Source of the DNA: Azadirachta indica
Taxonomy: Eukaryota; Streptophyta; Magnoliopsida; Sapindales; Meliaceae
Direction of reading: 5' to 3'
NCBI GenBank assembly: GCA_022749755.1
Contig: CM040443.1
Span: 14,957,744-15,021,743 of the forward strand
DNA length: 64,000 nucleotides
The position numbers and the translations under genes are program-made. The notes beneath the pieces are model-generated. The model saw nothing but the letters and a program-made list of their open reading frames with translations. It did no database searches and was not told where the DNA came from. Of this stretch, positions 46,970 through 59,600 are shown in pieces (position 1 is the first letter of the stretch; every line of letters begins with the position of its first letter).

Positions 46970-49594
46970 TAAATAATTATCACTAACTCAGATGGAATGG
47001 AATTAGATTTTTTGCATGTTGCGAGGTTGTGGCCAACTCTTCGGCACTGGAAACACCTCCTCATAACCACGTCTTCTCTTATCGATAGAATCCATTATTT
47101 CCTTGGTCGCTCGACCAAGACGCATTGTCTTGGAGACTTAATGTTTCTTTCTCGTAACTCGGATGAATTCAACCAGTCAACGTTATTACCAATTAGGTTG
47201 ATGGGCTTGATGTACTCATGCACAAGCATATCGGTCATGTAGAAGTGCGACCAAAGGAGTTAATTGCTAGTTTTACATTTCTACATGCTGGAAGAGTATA
47301 AGCACATGGCAGTTGCGAAAGATCAAACAGTCAATAAGTACACTTTTTCTCATGTAGTTCCATAACATCAATATTCTCCCAATCTTTCATTGCAAATTCA
47401 CACCGCATAACAGGATCATCAGTCATGGTACGTGACAACTCTGTTTGCTCATCAACATTTATTTGTGCCTATATGGTTAGAAATCCATCTTACACAGAAG
47501 CTAATTCTCTTCGCTCATAAAACTTTCTTTGGATTATAGACCTTATAAAGTTGACCAGTTATACGATATGAGACATTGTGTATGTCTAAGCAAGGAATTC
47601 ATACTCTTAGTGATTTTCGTTGTTAACATGTCATATTGCGAGATGAAAAATAAGATCTTGCCCATCTATGAATGTCCACTTCGTTTTTTAGGTAGTTTGT
47701 AGCCACAAGATGCATCATCTTTATATTATTCATGAATTCATTAAACTCATTAAACTGATAGGTGTTAACAGCTTATTAGTACGTTAACATGAAAGTGTTT
47801 ATCTTCTATTGTCGTATCTTGTATTTTGGCTTAACATTACTAAAGATATAGTAATCACAAAATCCATGAACTGCATTTGGAAACACTATGTTGATTCCCT
47901 TTTGGAAGTTATTGTGTCGATTTGGATGTATACCAGATCCTTTATTGGACCAATTGTATCCCACAACATCAAAAAGAACTACTTCTATAAGGCATCATTC
48001 TCATAATTGGCGATATCAAAGGTAACAAGATATATTTGATTATTTCTATCAACTACAACTACTACAAACAATGTCTCCCGATATTTACCCTTTAGAACGG
48101 TACCATCAGTTGAGATAAAAGCCATATAGTAATGTAAAACCCCTAAATATATGGATTTAGTGCTATAAAGAAGTATGAGAAGTGATCTCGTTATCTGTTT
48201 CTATCACAGAGACCGTATTTACTTTTTGTCCTCTAAATTGCAATAGTATAATAGGAATCCCTTTAATGATTCAGTTGGATCTTCACATAAACGCCTCAAT
48301 GCTTCTTTCTTGCTTGCTAAGTCTTTAAGTGTAAAAGATAAACCCTATAATCGTTGTAAATATCATCCTAGATATTCCTTGGGATGTAAATTTGATTGGC
48401 ATTTTTGAATTTATCTTTGATAATTTGTCCAATTAAGCGAGTAGTTGCTTATCAATGCCAATCCTGTAACTGCTCATTTTGACAAGTATAACCTATATTC
48501 ATGTTGGTAACTCAATAATAGGCATCTTGTTATTCTTAATTGCTTGATATATTTCGCCTCAAATTAGTGCTTGTGTAAATTGAAAACCCTCAGCTGGGAA
48601 TGGTTCTTCAATGCCATCATGATGAGTTTATCCTGCAATTTTGTTTCGTATTGAAAATATACCCTACGCAGATAATACCTTAATCATGGTTATCTGAGGA
48701 AGTATCACTTAGCATCATTATAGATGGTGAAATGGAAGATAAATACCGAATGTATTGATTTGATGATGATGGGGCTACCATTAGGCTACTTCAAAAATTA
48801 GCACTTGGATGAACATTTTGTGTTACCTTGATTTCTTCATCATCAGCGACATTTATACATTCATGTTGATGAGGAAATTGGTGCCATCAAAGTCTAATTA
48901 ACTAACATAATACTCGGGTGGTTTTACATTATTATAGCAAGGCGAATAAAAACCTCCATCGAGGGTCGTAACATCGTCTTTTTGGATAGGAACATCATGC
49001 TCCGCAATAGATGGGTTTATATTTTGTCCTGATGAAGAGTCTTCATTTTGCACTAGTGGAGGGAAACAGCCTGAAACCCTTGCATTAATGTACTAGAATT
49101 TGTTGATATTCTGAAGTTATGTTGGCAGTGTAAGAACTACATTGCTCAGGTGATTGCTACCCTTAAATGACCTAAATAGGGGTATAGTATCTCCATCGGT
49201 AGTGAATGCTCATTACCATGTGGTCTTATATGTTCTGCTTCAACTATGTATTCCATGCTCAAATATAGTAAATAATAGCCCCTCATGCTCAATGTACAAT
49301 GTATATCTTTAGCATTCATAAATACTCAAAAAGTGGATCTGTATTGATATTCGCGGCATTTAAAGGCACCTCCAACACTTGTCCATTGTCAATGAAGATC
49401 ACTTTTGTCCTAATCATGAACTTAGCAGGATTTATCCTATGTGAAGCATACAAAATCTGTATAAATTGTTCGTACGATATACCTTGATCCACATACAATC
49501 ACATGCTCTCTCCACCTATATACACATCACTACCGTGCAGAGTTTGTTCCCATGATCTTCTAAACCGAGTGGCTATCATTAATTTCCCATCCAT
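46970..49594 (-). pseudogene. Second MULE transposase pseudogene
   Basis: On the minus strand, from an ATG at 49594: MDGKLMIATRFRRSW, then a stop, then DQGISYEQFIQILYASHRIN and VIFIDNGQVLEVPLN. This is the N-terminal segment typical of a plant MULE subfamily. A core piece at about 48110-47990 reads VDGTVLKGKYRETLFVVVVV, which contains the D-G.....K.RG-like catalytic segment. A degenerate SWIM finger lies near 47350-47290 (LPCAYTLPAC). A CCHC knuckle at 47055-47014 reads CFQCRRVGHNLATC. Frames are broken throughout. It is a different lineage from the transposase at 9.7-12.5 kb, as judged by the N-terminus and zinc-knuckle wording. Confidence 0.7.
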
Positions 49595-50958
49595 AATTAT
49601 ACTATAGTGCAAAAAAAACTGTTAACAAAAAAAAAAAACACGATTACCACTTTCTTAAGTACTTAACACTTATTTCGACATTATTTGAAATTCAGTTTCT
49701 ATTGAACTCAAAACCTACTTTTAAATAAAGTGAAATTTTCACCCTACTCAAAACTAATTCAACGGAAGTTGAAGCCTAGATCGTCTTCAACCTCTACAAT
49801 TCAACATTTTTCTCATATCAACTGCTTTATAACATCAAAAACACAACATATTTACCAGCTTTAAATATTAATTGTCAAGTTATACATAAAATATCACATT
49901 TCCCACAATCTAACTTGTTTTTCTTTGTTAAATTAAAAATTCAACTGTAAAAATACTCACTTTTTTGTAGTGAATCTTATATTTGAGTAAATATTATCTA
50001 TAATAATGTGTATGAATCAATTATAATGTACAAAGTATGGAGATTTTCAATTAGGTGTTAAAGTTTGGAGAACAAATGTTAAGAATGGGAGGAAAAAACA
50101 AAGAGTTTTGTTAAAATGGTCATGGGGATATTTTGGTCCAAAAATTTTGTGAATGAACAATGCTCAAATACAATGCTCATATTTGGTTGAAACCCTAATT
50201 TTATTATCTCTTTTAAGTAAAAATTATTGAGTTTAATACTTTCAATTATCTGACCAATAGTTGAATGATTTATTTTGCATGTTAATTCAAGAGATCATTT
50301 GTGTAATTTAGCTTTGCATAATGTATGCCATAAATTAAATGAAAGACAAGAATGTGCCAACATAATTTGTAAGGTTTTATGTGAAATATTGGTGATCTTA
50401 ATGTATTTGAATACTTTTAAATTCATATAGAAACATCACAGGTTATTATACGTTAGCTAATTCTAATTCTATTTAAGAGAGAGTTCTAGATAAGTTAGAA
50501 TATATCGCTGTCAAATAGGATGATAATTAATTGATTGCATTGTTAAGATTAGAGATTAGATTGGTTAGGTGAGTTAGATGCCTTAGTGTTTTCTTTTTTA
50601 GTGAAATATTCATCTTTTTAAGTGTTTATTCAATTTCTTATTTTTCAATTTAACTTCATTTGTTTTTTTAAATTTCAAATAATTTAGAACTAGAATAATT
50701 TCAATAGTTAATAGGTAAATAATCATTATAGGTTCGACATCCTTTTTTATCGCTATATTACTTGTTACTATTTTGTGCACTTGTGGATTTCACAACACAC
50801 CTTCATTATTATTGTAAATTATATTATCCACAAAAGAAAAATCTCAACAATAACAAGGCCTCAAGTACCCACACAACTATTGCATACCATATTATTCACA
50901 AGAAAAGAAATATTAACACAATAACGAGGCCTCAGGCACCTTTAATACTATTGCATAT
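49595..50958. other. Spacer within the MULE wreckage
   Basis: AT-rich, no gene. Around 50100-50150 GGTCATGGGGATATTTTGGTCC resembles the inside of a Mutator-like end, but no partner was found. Confidence 0.3.
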
Positions 50959-50959
50959 T

Positions 50960-52570
50960 CATATACTGATAGTTAGATGAGTTTTGAGATAATACCTAAA
51001 CAAACGATCCCCTATGTGACTACATACACCACTAAATCTCCTACATGAAGACAAGGATCTTGTCGTAACATTCTGTGAAGGTATTGAAATCTGATCACAG
51101 AGACCAAATCTCCTGCCATATTTCACCGAACTCCTTAGACATCCATCCACGAACATTGTCCTCAAAATGCCTTAAAGTTACATGTTAGTTGTCCTCATGG
51201 AATGTTAGATTTGTGGTCATTCGTCTACCATCATCATTGGGGAACAGCTTTGAAGCCAAGGGCAGTATGTCATTATCCACCTCCCTCGCTCATAGCGAAT
51301 GCTGTTGCCTTGCACTCTGCAAATTGAAATAACAATATCAAATTGCATGGACACTGATTGAACTTGTTTACATCAACTACAATATACATCAACCAAATGT
51401 CAAAATGTTATCTGTAGCCCTTCCCAAATAACAAGTTCTGAAGTAGGATGTAAAGTGAGAGCTTTATGGTGTCCACATCATATATGGTATTGAAGTCGAA
51501 CTTCACATAAGCCTTGTAAAAGGCCTCCAATATGATCATAATCGCACCACCAAAATATTGCTCCCTAAGTCAATCACTCTCTTCATCCATAATGAGAAAT
51601 AACCTAAAACTGAGCTCTATGATTAACCCGAACTCTACTTGCGAGAAGTGGATAAAAGTGCCTCCAATGAAAAACCACATCTTCTACTTGGCATCATTCA
51701 TTATAACCTCATGCAAAAAGATGTGGTAGACCAGGTTGCCTAAGAAATGTACATCTTACAGGTCCAAGAAGTGACTGAAACAAATCTACCTAAAAAAAAC
51801 AACTACTATCAGGCAGTTAGCTTCTCCTACATCCTTTTTAGCACCTATAAATGTGAGAGTGATGTCAACACACTAAGAAAGTGTCTAGATCTCTTAGTAT
51901 TTAGTATGCTCATCATGGTAACCATCCTTTCTGTATGTAAAAAACACAAAATTGCTAAATACAAATAATAAAAATAGTTTGCAAATAAACATGGTATATA
52001 AACTGAAAAACCCAAAACTATGGGTTCGAGCATGTCAAATTTGAAACCACAATTTCAAGCATAATTGAATTAAAAAACAACATTATGTTTGCACTCAAAA
52101 GTATGGTTCCAATGAATTGGAAACCATACTTTTAAGAACAAATGAAACCAAAAGTGCGAAATTGGCTGTGCCCGAAACTCCAAAGGTTTTATACACTTTA
52201 AAGTATACACGCTCAAAAGTATAGTTTACAGCAAATTAGAAACTGTACTTTCGAGCATGAAGAACCTTACAGTTTTAATTTACGCTTATTTTGTACTTTT
52301 GAGTTTGTTTGTACTCAAAAGTATCGTGAGGCCGTCACATGATCATTTTCAGCCCAAATCTAGTCCTAAATCAACATGATTCACACAAAAATTCATACCA
52401 AACATATAATTAACATTTCTACCACTTGAATCATGTTAAAAACTTAAAATTTTTGCTCTTCCTAATGCAACTTTGCTTCAATTTCATAATCAGAAATGCT
52501 CGCCTTGTTCGGGTTCATTATCATCAATAATATCAATTCCTTTCACTGCAAAAATACTGTCTCTTGCCAT
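50960..52570 (-). pseudogene. DUF1985-like transposon-associated pseudogene
   Basis: On the minus strand, a start-like ATG at 52570 reads MARDSIFAVKGIDIIDDNEP. Separated by a hairpin-rich stretch, 51770-50960 reads GGTFIHFSQVEFGLIIELSF, then IYDVDTIKLSLYILLQNLLF, then MYIVVDVNKFNQCPCN. The order F....EFGLITGL, ALLYFLE..L.GK and D...FN.YPWG is that of DUF1985, a domain found upstream of Ulp1 domains in plant transposon proteins. Several stops are present. Its orientation is opposite to the Ulp1 fragment at 44.8-45.5 kb, so the two are either rearranged or come from separate elements. Confidence 0.5.
51990..52340. repeat. Cluster of short inverted GCTCAAAAGTATAGTTT-like motifs
   Basis: At least six copies of a motif near GCTC(A/G)AAAGTA(T/C)AGTTT occur in both orientations and form near-perfect hairpins. 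One example is CAAAAGTATGGTTCC paired with GGAAACCATACTTTT around 52097-52132. It looks like subterminal repeats of a transposon or a small MITE inside the DUF1985 relic. Confidence 0.65.
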
Positions 52571-52770
52571 CAACAGCTTCTGCCCACCGCGGATGGCGCG
52601 CAAATTCGAGTTTTGGGAGAGAATTTTTCAAAATAGTGTCTAACAAGGGTCAGTTTTGTTGTTTTTGTTAAGGTGGCTATGAGGGCAAAATAGTCCAAAA
52701 TATTTTATTTAACTAAGTTTGAAAAATTTTTTGTTACATGGCTTTTTATAAAAAATTGTGGAGAAAACGC

Positions 52771-53432
52771 GGTTAATAGGAGAAAATTTTCAAAAATAAA
52801 TATTTGAATCTCACATAGGACCCACCATTTAATTCTTAAATATGAGTTGACTTATACTGTAATTTTTCATGACATAAATTATCTCATAACTTAGAATTAA
52901 TTTTTTAAATTATAAATTTAATTTTTAATTATTATAATTAAATATTAAATTTATAGTAGAAATATTTGATAAATACTAATTCATCATATAAGTGTTTAAT
53001 TTACTATATAAATGTTTATAAATAATAAAATAAACAAGATATATTTATATATATATATATATTATATAATTGGGATAATCAACTCTAATATGAGACAAAA
53101 TAATAAATTAGTACATGGTTTGCTTTATTTTCATATTTTTTAAACTAAAAATTTTAGAATAAATGTTGATACCTATACAACATATATTTGTATTATTGAT
53201 TTATATAATTATTTAAATCAATACGAAGAAAAATTAATTAAATATAAAGAATAATTTAAATTGGGATAGTAATATTTGTATTCTCAATTTAGTGAGATAA
53301 TAATTAATTTAAATATATAATAATTCTTAAATTTGAAAAATCATTTAAATATGTTTTAATTTAAATAAATTAATGAACAATAAATATTTTTCATTTAAAA
53401 TTTTAAATATTTTTAAGTAAAATTAGACTTTT

Positions 53433-53466
<34 letters not shown>

Positions 53467-56000
53467 CGCACACACAATCCTATCCAATCTTACACTTCAA
53501 ACACAAGACAATATTATGTATAAGAACAATGCTAGCAACAATCACTAGCTTGAGAAAGTGTATCAGTTGAGTTTTAGATTCTATCTCTACATAATTTCCA
53601 TGAAAATATATTACTGATTTATCTTTTCTGAAATTATATATGTATATAGAATTTGATTTATAATAAAAATACTTAAAAATATAATAAGTCTATAATAAAA
53701 TTACTGCATAATAATAAAATATAATTTCTAAATGCTAAATTTTTTCATTAATAATTACTTTAAATTAATATTTGTATTTGATTTATTTTTTCCTTTGTTT
53801 TAAATAGTTAAAAATATTAACTTGCTAAAGTAAAGTACATATTAATTTACATATTTCTAATAGTAGCACTGTAGATAAAAAGGGAGATGTTAATAAAAAA
53901 TATCTAGCAAAATAGTAAATAAGATATGTTTATCTGTAACAAATAAGTATTTGAAAAGATGTATATAAAATTGAAAATAACAAAAAGTACTAGAAGCCTA
54001 TCCATTAAATTTACACAAAGTATGTTCTTATTTATTGTTTCATTATTTGTTTAAAAATACTTTTTAGCGAACATGTGTAAGAAATCATGTCTTTTGAGGG
54101 TTTGCTAAATTTTTTAAAAGTCTTCCTATGATTTTTGTAAGAATGATAAAATTATGTAATAATTTAATGTATTGAAGATGAATTTTATGACTATTTTCAT
54201 TCAAGAAAAATCATGGTAATATACTTATGGATAAATTTCATAGTAATTTTGAAGTAGGTATGTTATATTCTAAATTTCTAACCATTTTTTTATCTCCTTT
54301 TAATTTTATAATAATTATCAAGAATCATTTGTATTGAATTCTTTTATATAATCAACACAAATGAGAACAAGGGTTAAAGACATTTTAGTCGTTAATATTT
54401 GATCTATTAAACTAAAAAGTCACACTAATTTTAAAAATATCTCAAAATATGTCAATTTATTAGTTACATATATTTGGGAGAAAGAAAGTCATTGTGGTTT
54501 ATTTGTATCAATAGTGCAATGATTGACTTAACAGTGAAGCGAAGTAATTAAAATTGATAGAAAATCATGAAAAGAAATTTTAGTAAAGACACTGAAAATG
54601 AGTATAATAAATTTTAATTAAAATATAAATGCTAAAATTTTTGTATAACAATTGACATCAAATGTAGTAATAAATTCTAACTAAAAAATAAATGGGATAC
54701 TATCAAGAATGAATGAAAATTATGAAAGTAATTTATAAAAAAGGAAAATGATTTATGTGGATATATAAAAGTTGATTATAAGACTAAGTTTAGGCCCAAT
54801 TTCCAATGACATTATTTTATTAAGTATATACAACATGATAGATCCAAACCACATTTTTTTAGGTGCTCGAAATTTATGGACTGTGGTATGAAAGGTATGG
54901 GGATGATAATAGATAGGATAAAATACGAATAATTTAAAATTTATATCCACCAAAAATTTTAAAATTATCTAGTTACCATATATGTAACATGTATTAAAAA
55001 TTTTTACTATGTTAGGGTTTACAATAATATATTATTATTTGTATCCTTGCAGATACTATCAAGTACCGACAATTTTACATTCTAAAAAAACTTAAAAACA
55101 ATAGAAATTGTTTTACAAAAATTTAAATTATTGGTTTGATTTTCCTTACTAATGCCTCACAAATTAGTAAACTCTTCTAATGAATTAAGATCATATTAAT
55201 ATCTAAAATGTACATAAAATTCAATCATACCAATAATAAAATTTTAATTGAACAATCACTATAATCCGTAAAATTGTAAAATACTTAAAATTTTTCACAA
55301 TATATTTTTTTTTAATTTCTTTCATAAACGTTACAAGAAAATAACTCAAATTTCCTCTAATCCAATATGAGTTGAGTTTGTACTCTAGATCTTTTGTACT
55401 ATTGTTAGAGATTTTACTAGTTGAACTATGAAACATTTACACAACAATATAAAAAAACTAAACCTAAGTATTAAGTTTAAGAGCACCATCTTAATACACA
55501 AGACTATTCATAACAATTAATATTTTATGTCAAACATCTTTTAATATTTTAACATTATGACCCTAGTCACTAAAAGATAGGTAAGCTTAATTTTTCGCAA
55601 CTTAGATTGGGGTTTAAAAGCTTATTCGGATGCAAAGACCTAACCATATCAAGTCCTTCAAACGTATCTCAAGGTCAATTTGAGCACGGACTGCAATCAT
55701 AATATGCTATATGGAGATAAGTAAATATTCCTGTAATAAATTCTGGTTCTAATCAGTATCACTACTTTTGTTCTTAAAAAATAGAGCACGAGTTCAACTT
55801 TTTTTAAATATAAAGTGAATATCATTTTCTTTTTAAAAAATGGTGAACATAAATTTTGTTCAGATTAAATGTTTAAATTTTTGAACGACATTAAATTAAA
55901 TCTAATTAAAACTTTCGATTAGATTATATTAAAAAAATACACTCGACTATTATTTTTATTATTTTAAGGCAGATATACATAAAAAATTGGTAGAACTATC
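52771..56000. other. AT-rich intergenic spacer
   Basis: No coding segment is seen on either strand. It contains TA microsatellites at about 53046-53063 and 53432-53466. The open stretches at 54753-54953 and 55221-55436 have no motif. Confidence 0.5.
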
Positions 56001-56010
56001 CATGTATAGG

Positions 56011-56460
56011 GGTGGGCAGAAAAGCTAAATCGAATCGAATTAGACAGAAATCAGACCGGAGTTGACTGGTTCAGTCTGGTATTTTATACAATTCAATTCG
56101 ATTCTAGTTTTTAAAATAAAAAATTCAAAATTTTTAATCCAATTTCAGTTTTGATGCAAAAAACTTGGATTGTATTGAATTTATTGTTTTTTAATTTTTT
56201 TTAATATAAATGATATCATTTTACTGTATTTTCATAAAACGATGTAGTTTAATACATTGAATTTTTTTTAAAAGTAATAAATTTATTAAAAAATTGAACT
56301 AATCCGAAAATCAATCTGATTTTAATTCAGTTCTAATATATATTAGTTTGATATGATTTATTTTTTTTAATTCAATTTAATTTAGTATCAAAATTTTGAG
56401 ATCTAAAATTTTCAAATTCGATTTAATTTTTCAAAAACTGAACCGAATTAAACCGTACTC
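56011..56460. repeat. Non-autonomous hAT-like repeat upstream of the importin gene
   Basis: It starts GGGGTGGGCAGAAAAGC and ends in AACTGAACCGAATTAAACCG. The TTCAGTCTGG / CCGAATT words at the two ends face each other around AT-rich filler. This pattern is common in plant hAT-like non-autonomous repeats. The right terminus is not clear. It ends about 40 bp before the importin TATA box. Confidence 0.45.
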
Positions 56461-56503
56461 ACTTTTTCTTACCCACATATTTGCCACAGTTCCAGACAGA
56501 CGG

Positions 56504-56511
56504 TATAAATA
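56504..56511 (+). promoter_or_regulatory. TATA box of the importin-4 gene
   Basis: TATAAATA lies 173 bp before the ATG at 56677. It implies a start near 56535 and a leader of about 140 bases without an upstream ATG. Confidence 0.65.
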
Positions 56512-56567
56512 TAAACCCCACCATCATTGTAAGTCTTAAATATCAAGCAAAGGCAGCAAAACCTCTG

Positions 56568-56594
56568 CAGCCACCAGCAGCGGCAGCAGCAGCC
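56568..56594 (+). repeat. CAG/CAGC-rich microsatellite in the 5' leader
   Basis: An imperfect run of CAG and CGG triplets lies in the predicted importin 5' UTR. Confidence 0.75.
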
Positions 56595-56676
56595 TTTCTC
56601 TCAGTCTGTATCGTCTTCTTATATTGTAGGGTTTCCTGTTCAATTACCGTCGCTAATACAAAAGAAGTTGAAAGCA

Positions 56677-59600
56677 ATGGCTCAATCGCTGGAATTGCTG
56701 TTGATTCAGTTCTTGATGCCAGACAACGACGCTCGAAGGCAAGCCGAAGAGCAGATTAAGCGATTGGCTAAGGATCCGCAGGTTGTACCTGCTCTTGTTC
56801 AGCACCTTCGTACCGCTAAGACTCCGAATGTTCGGCAGCTTGCCGCTGTCCTCCTCCGCAAGAAGATCACCGGACACTGGGCTAAGCTCTCTCCTCAACT
56901 CAAGCACCTCGTCAAGCAGTCCCTCATAGAGAGCATCACCATGGAACACAGGTGCTCAATTCTCAGTCTAATCCGTTCACTTGACCGCTTTTTCTGTTCA
57001 AAATTCTTTCTTTGATCGGTTAATTCTTGTAACTAGAAAGCTAGATTATGGATTTATTTATTGAAAAAGAAATAGACTTCCTTTTCTATTTAATTCACTT
57101 TGCTTTGGGATCTGAAGATGACCTAGCATGATTATGTATCTGCAGTGCACCTGTACGTCGTGCTAGTGCAAATGTTGTCAGTATCGTTGCCAAATATGCC
57201 GTTCCAGCAGGGGAGTGGCCTGAGTTGTTGCCCTTTTTATTCCAATGTAGTCAGAGTGCACAAGAAGATCATAGAGAAGTAACTTCATAACACTTAAAAC
57301 CTTTCTAGAATGGTGTTATCTTGTCCATTGTTGCTATCTTGTTGCTCTAATTTACATGACCAAATAGTTTCCTGTAGCGTTAATAGCTATATTTCTTTTG
57401 AATTTGCATGTAGGATAAAATCTAGACCGTGGCTTTTTTTTTTTTTTTTTTTTATACACAATTTGAATTCATGGTTTATATTTTGCAATTGCTTACATGT
57501 GGAATATTTTAGTTTAATTGATTGACAATTTTTATTCTCTAAAGTGAAGAAATTTCTTTTTCCAATTAGTCTTTTCTAGCTACATATTAGAGCATCATTG
57601 GAGCAAGAATGCAGATTCAAAGTGGAAATTAGCATCAATTTTCATAATATTCTATGACTAAAATCCTTTTTTGCAGTAGGGTATAATATGTGATTAAATC
57701 TGTTCATATATAATATTGATACTGTGCAATTATCATTATTATGTGATGTTTCAAATTTAAGCATGATATGGTATTCCAAATGCCTCTTTCTGTAGCTTTT
57801 CTGCCAATTCGTTCACATATCCTTTGAGACTCACTTACATTATTGTTTTATGCTTTTTCTGGTACTAGGTGGCATTGATCCTTTTTAGCTCTTTAACTGA
57901 AACAATCGGACATACATTTCGACCACATTTTAATGATTTGCAAGCTCTGTTACTCAAATGCCTACAGGATGAGACAAGCAACCGCGTTAGAATAGCTGCT
58001 CTCAAGTAATGAAATTTCTTTGGATTTCAGGTGCCTCTATTGTGCTCAAGAACTTAGATCAATGGTGCTTACAAATACTTTTTCCTGATTTACCAGGGCA
58101 ATCGGGTCTTTCCTTGAATTTACAAATGATGGGGCTGAAGTGGTGAGTTCTCATTTTTACTTGTAAAGTATATGTACTTCAGAAGTAAACTTTTTTATGC
58201 ATCTTGTTTTCTATGTAATCGCCTGCTGATTTCTCAATTTACATGCTGTGCTTTTTGTTGGTTCACTGCAAAGTATTTAGGCAGCAACTTCACATATGTT
58301 GGTCACTCGGTTGCAATTTACCTTTGCCATACGAGTTTTACAAGTCATGTAAATTTTTTTCCATTTTTTGTTCTTTATTTCCCTTTCTACGTCACAAGGT
58401 CAAGGCACCCTTTAACAGATAGAAAGTAAGATGAACGTTGATTGCGATGAAATGCATTTATGAGGCATTGGGAAGTTCTTTGAAAATGAAGTGCCAGCTG
58501 TGCGTGGTTAAAGATGAAGTGTCACACGCATGTGCTTGAAGTTGGAAATTTCATTGATTTGGTTCTATAGTGTAAAACTAAACTATGAAGTTACATTTAA
58601 TGGTGGATCTTAATGGTTTTTTTAGTAATGATTTTTATGAATATCTTAGGTTACCTGGTTATATTATTTCTCAGTATCATGTCTGCTAAATTGCCACTGC
58701 AATTCATTTTTCCTATATATGTTTCCTTGATTTGAAATTCATCTGGCATCATATTTATCTTTTGCAGGTTAAATTTCGGGAGTTCATTCCCAGCATTTTA
58801 AATGTGTCAAGACAATGCCTGGCCTCTGGTGAAGAGGATGTTGCAGTAATTGCTTTTGAAATTTTTGATGAGCTGATTGAATCTCCTGCACCTCTTCTTG
58901 GGGATTCTGTCAAATCCATTGTGCAATTCTCTCTTGAAGTTTGCTCAAGCCAAAATTTGGAAGCCAACACACGTCATCAGGTTAGAAATGAGCAGGACAT
59001 ATATTTTTATTGTGTTCTTACTCTAGACAGTGTAGGCTGTTGGGATGGAATTATGCTAAGTTTCACTTCTGTCTTAACATTCCACTTGGCTTACTTCCTG
59101 TGCCTTGTGTAATGTATCAGGCTATTCAGATCATTTCCTGGTTGGCAAAGTACAAATACAATTCCTTGAAAAAGCACAAACTGGTTATCCCTATTCTGCA
59201 AGTCATGTGCCCGCTGCTTGCTGAGTCAACTGATACAGGTGAAGATGATGATCTTGCTCCAGATCGAGCTGCTGCAGAAGTTATAGACACTATGGCTTTG
59301 AGCCTCTCGAAGCATGTGTTCCCCCCTGTTTTTGAGTTTGCTTCTGTAAGCAGTCAGAACGCAAATCCAAAATATCGGGAAGCTTCTGTTACAGCCTTAG
59401 GTGTTATTTCTGAGGGTTGTGTGGAGTGGATGAAAGAAAAGCTGGAACATGTTCTTCATATTGTCTTAGGAGCTCTGAGGGATCCAGAGCAGATGGTTAG
59501 AGGAGCTGCCTCATTCGCACTGGGTCAATTTGCTGAGCATTTGCAGCCTGAAATTATATCTCACTATGAAAGCGTTCTTCCCTGCATTTTGAATGCCCTT

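Noticed and set aside
56481..56759. 92-codon plus-strand frame with an alanine run
   Set aside because: It overlaps the TATA box, leader and start of importin exon 1 in another frame; the alanines come from the CAG/CAGC microsatellite.
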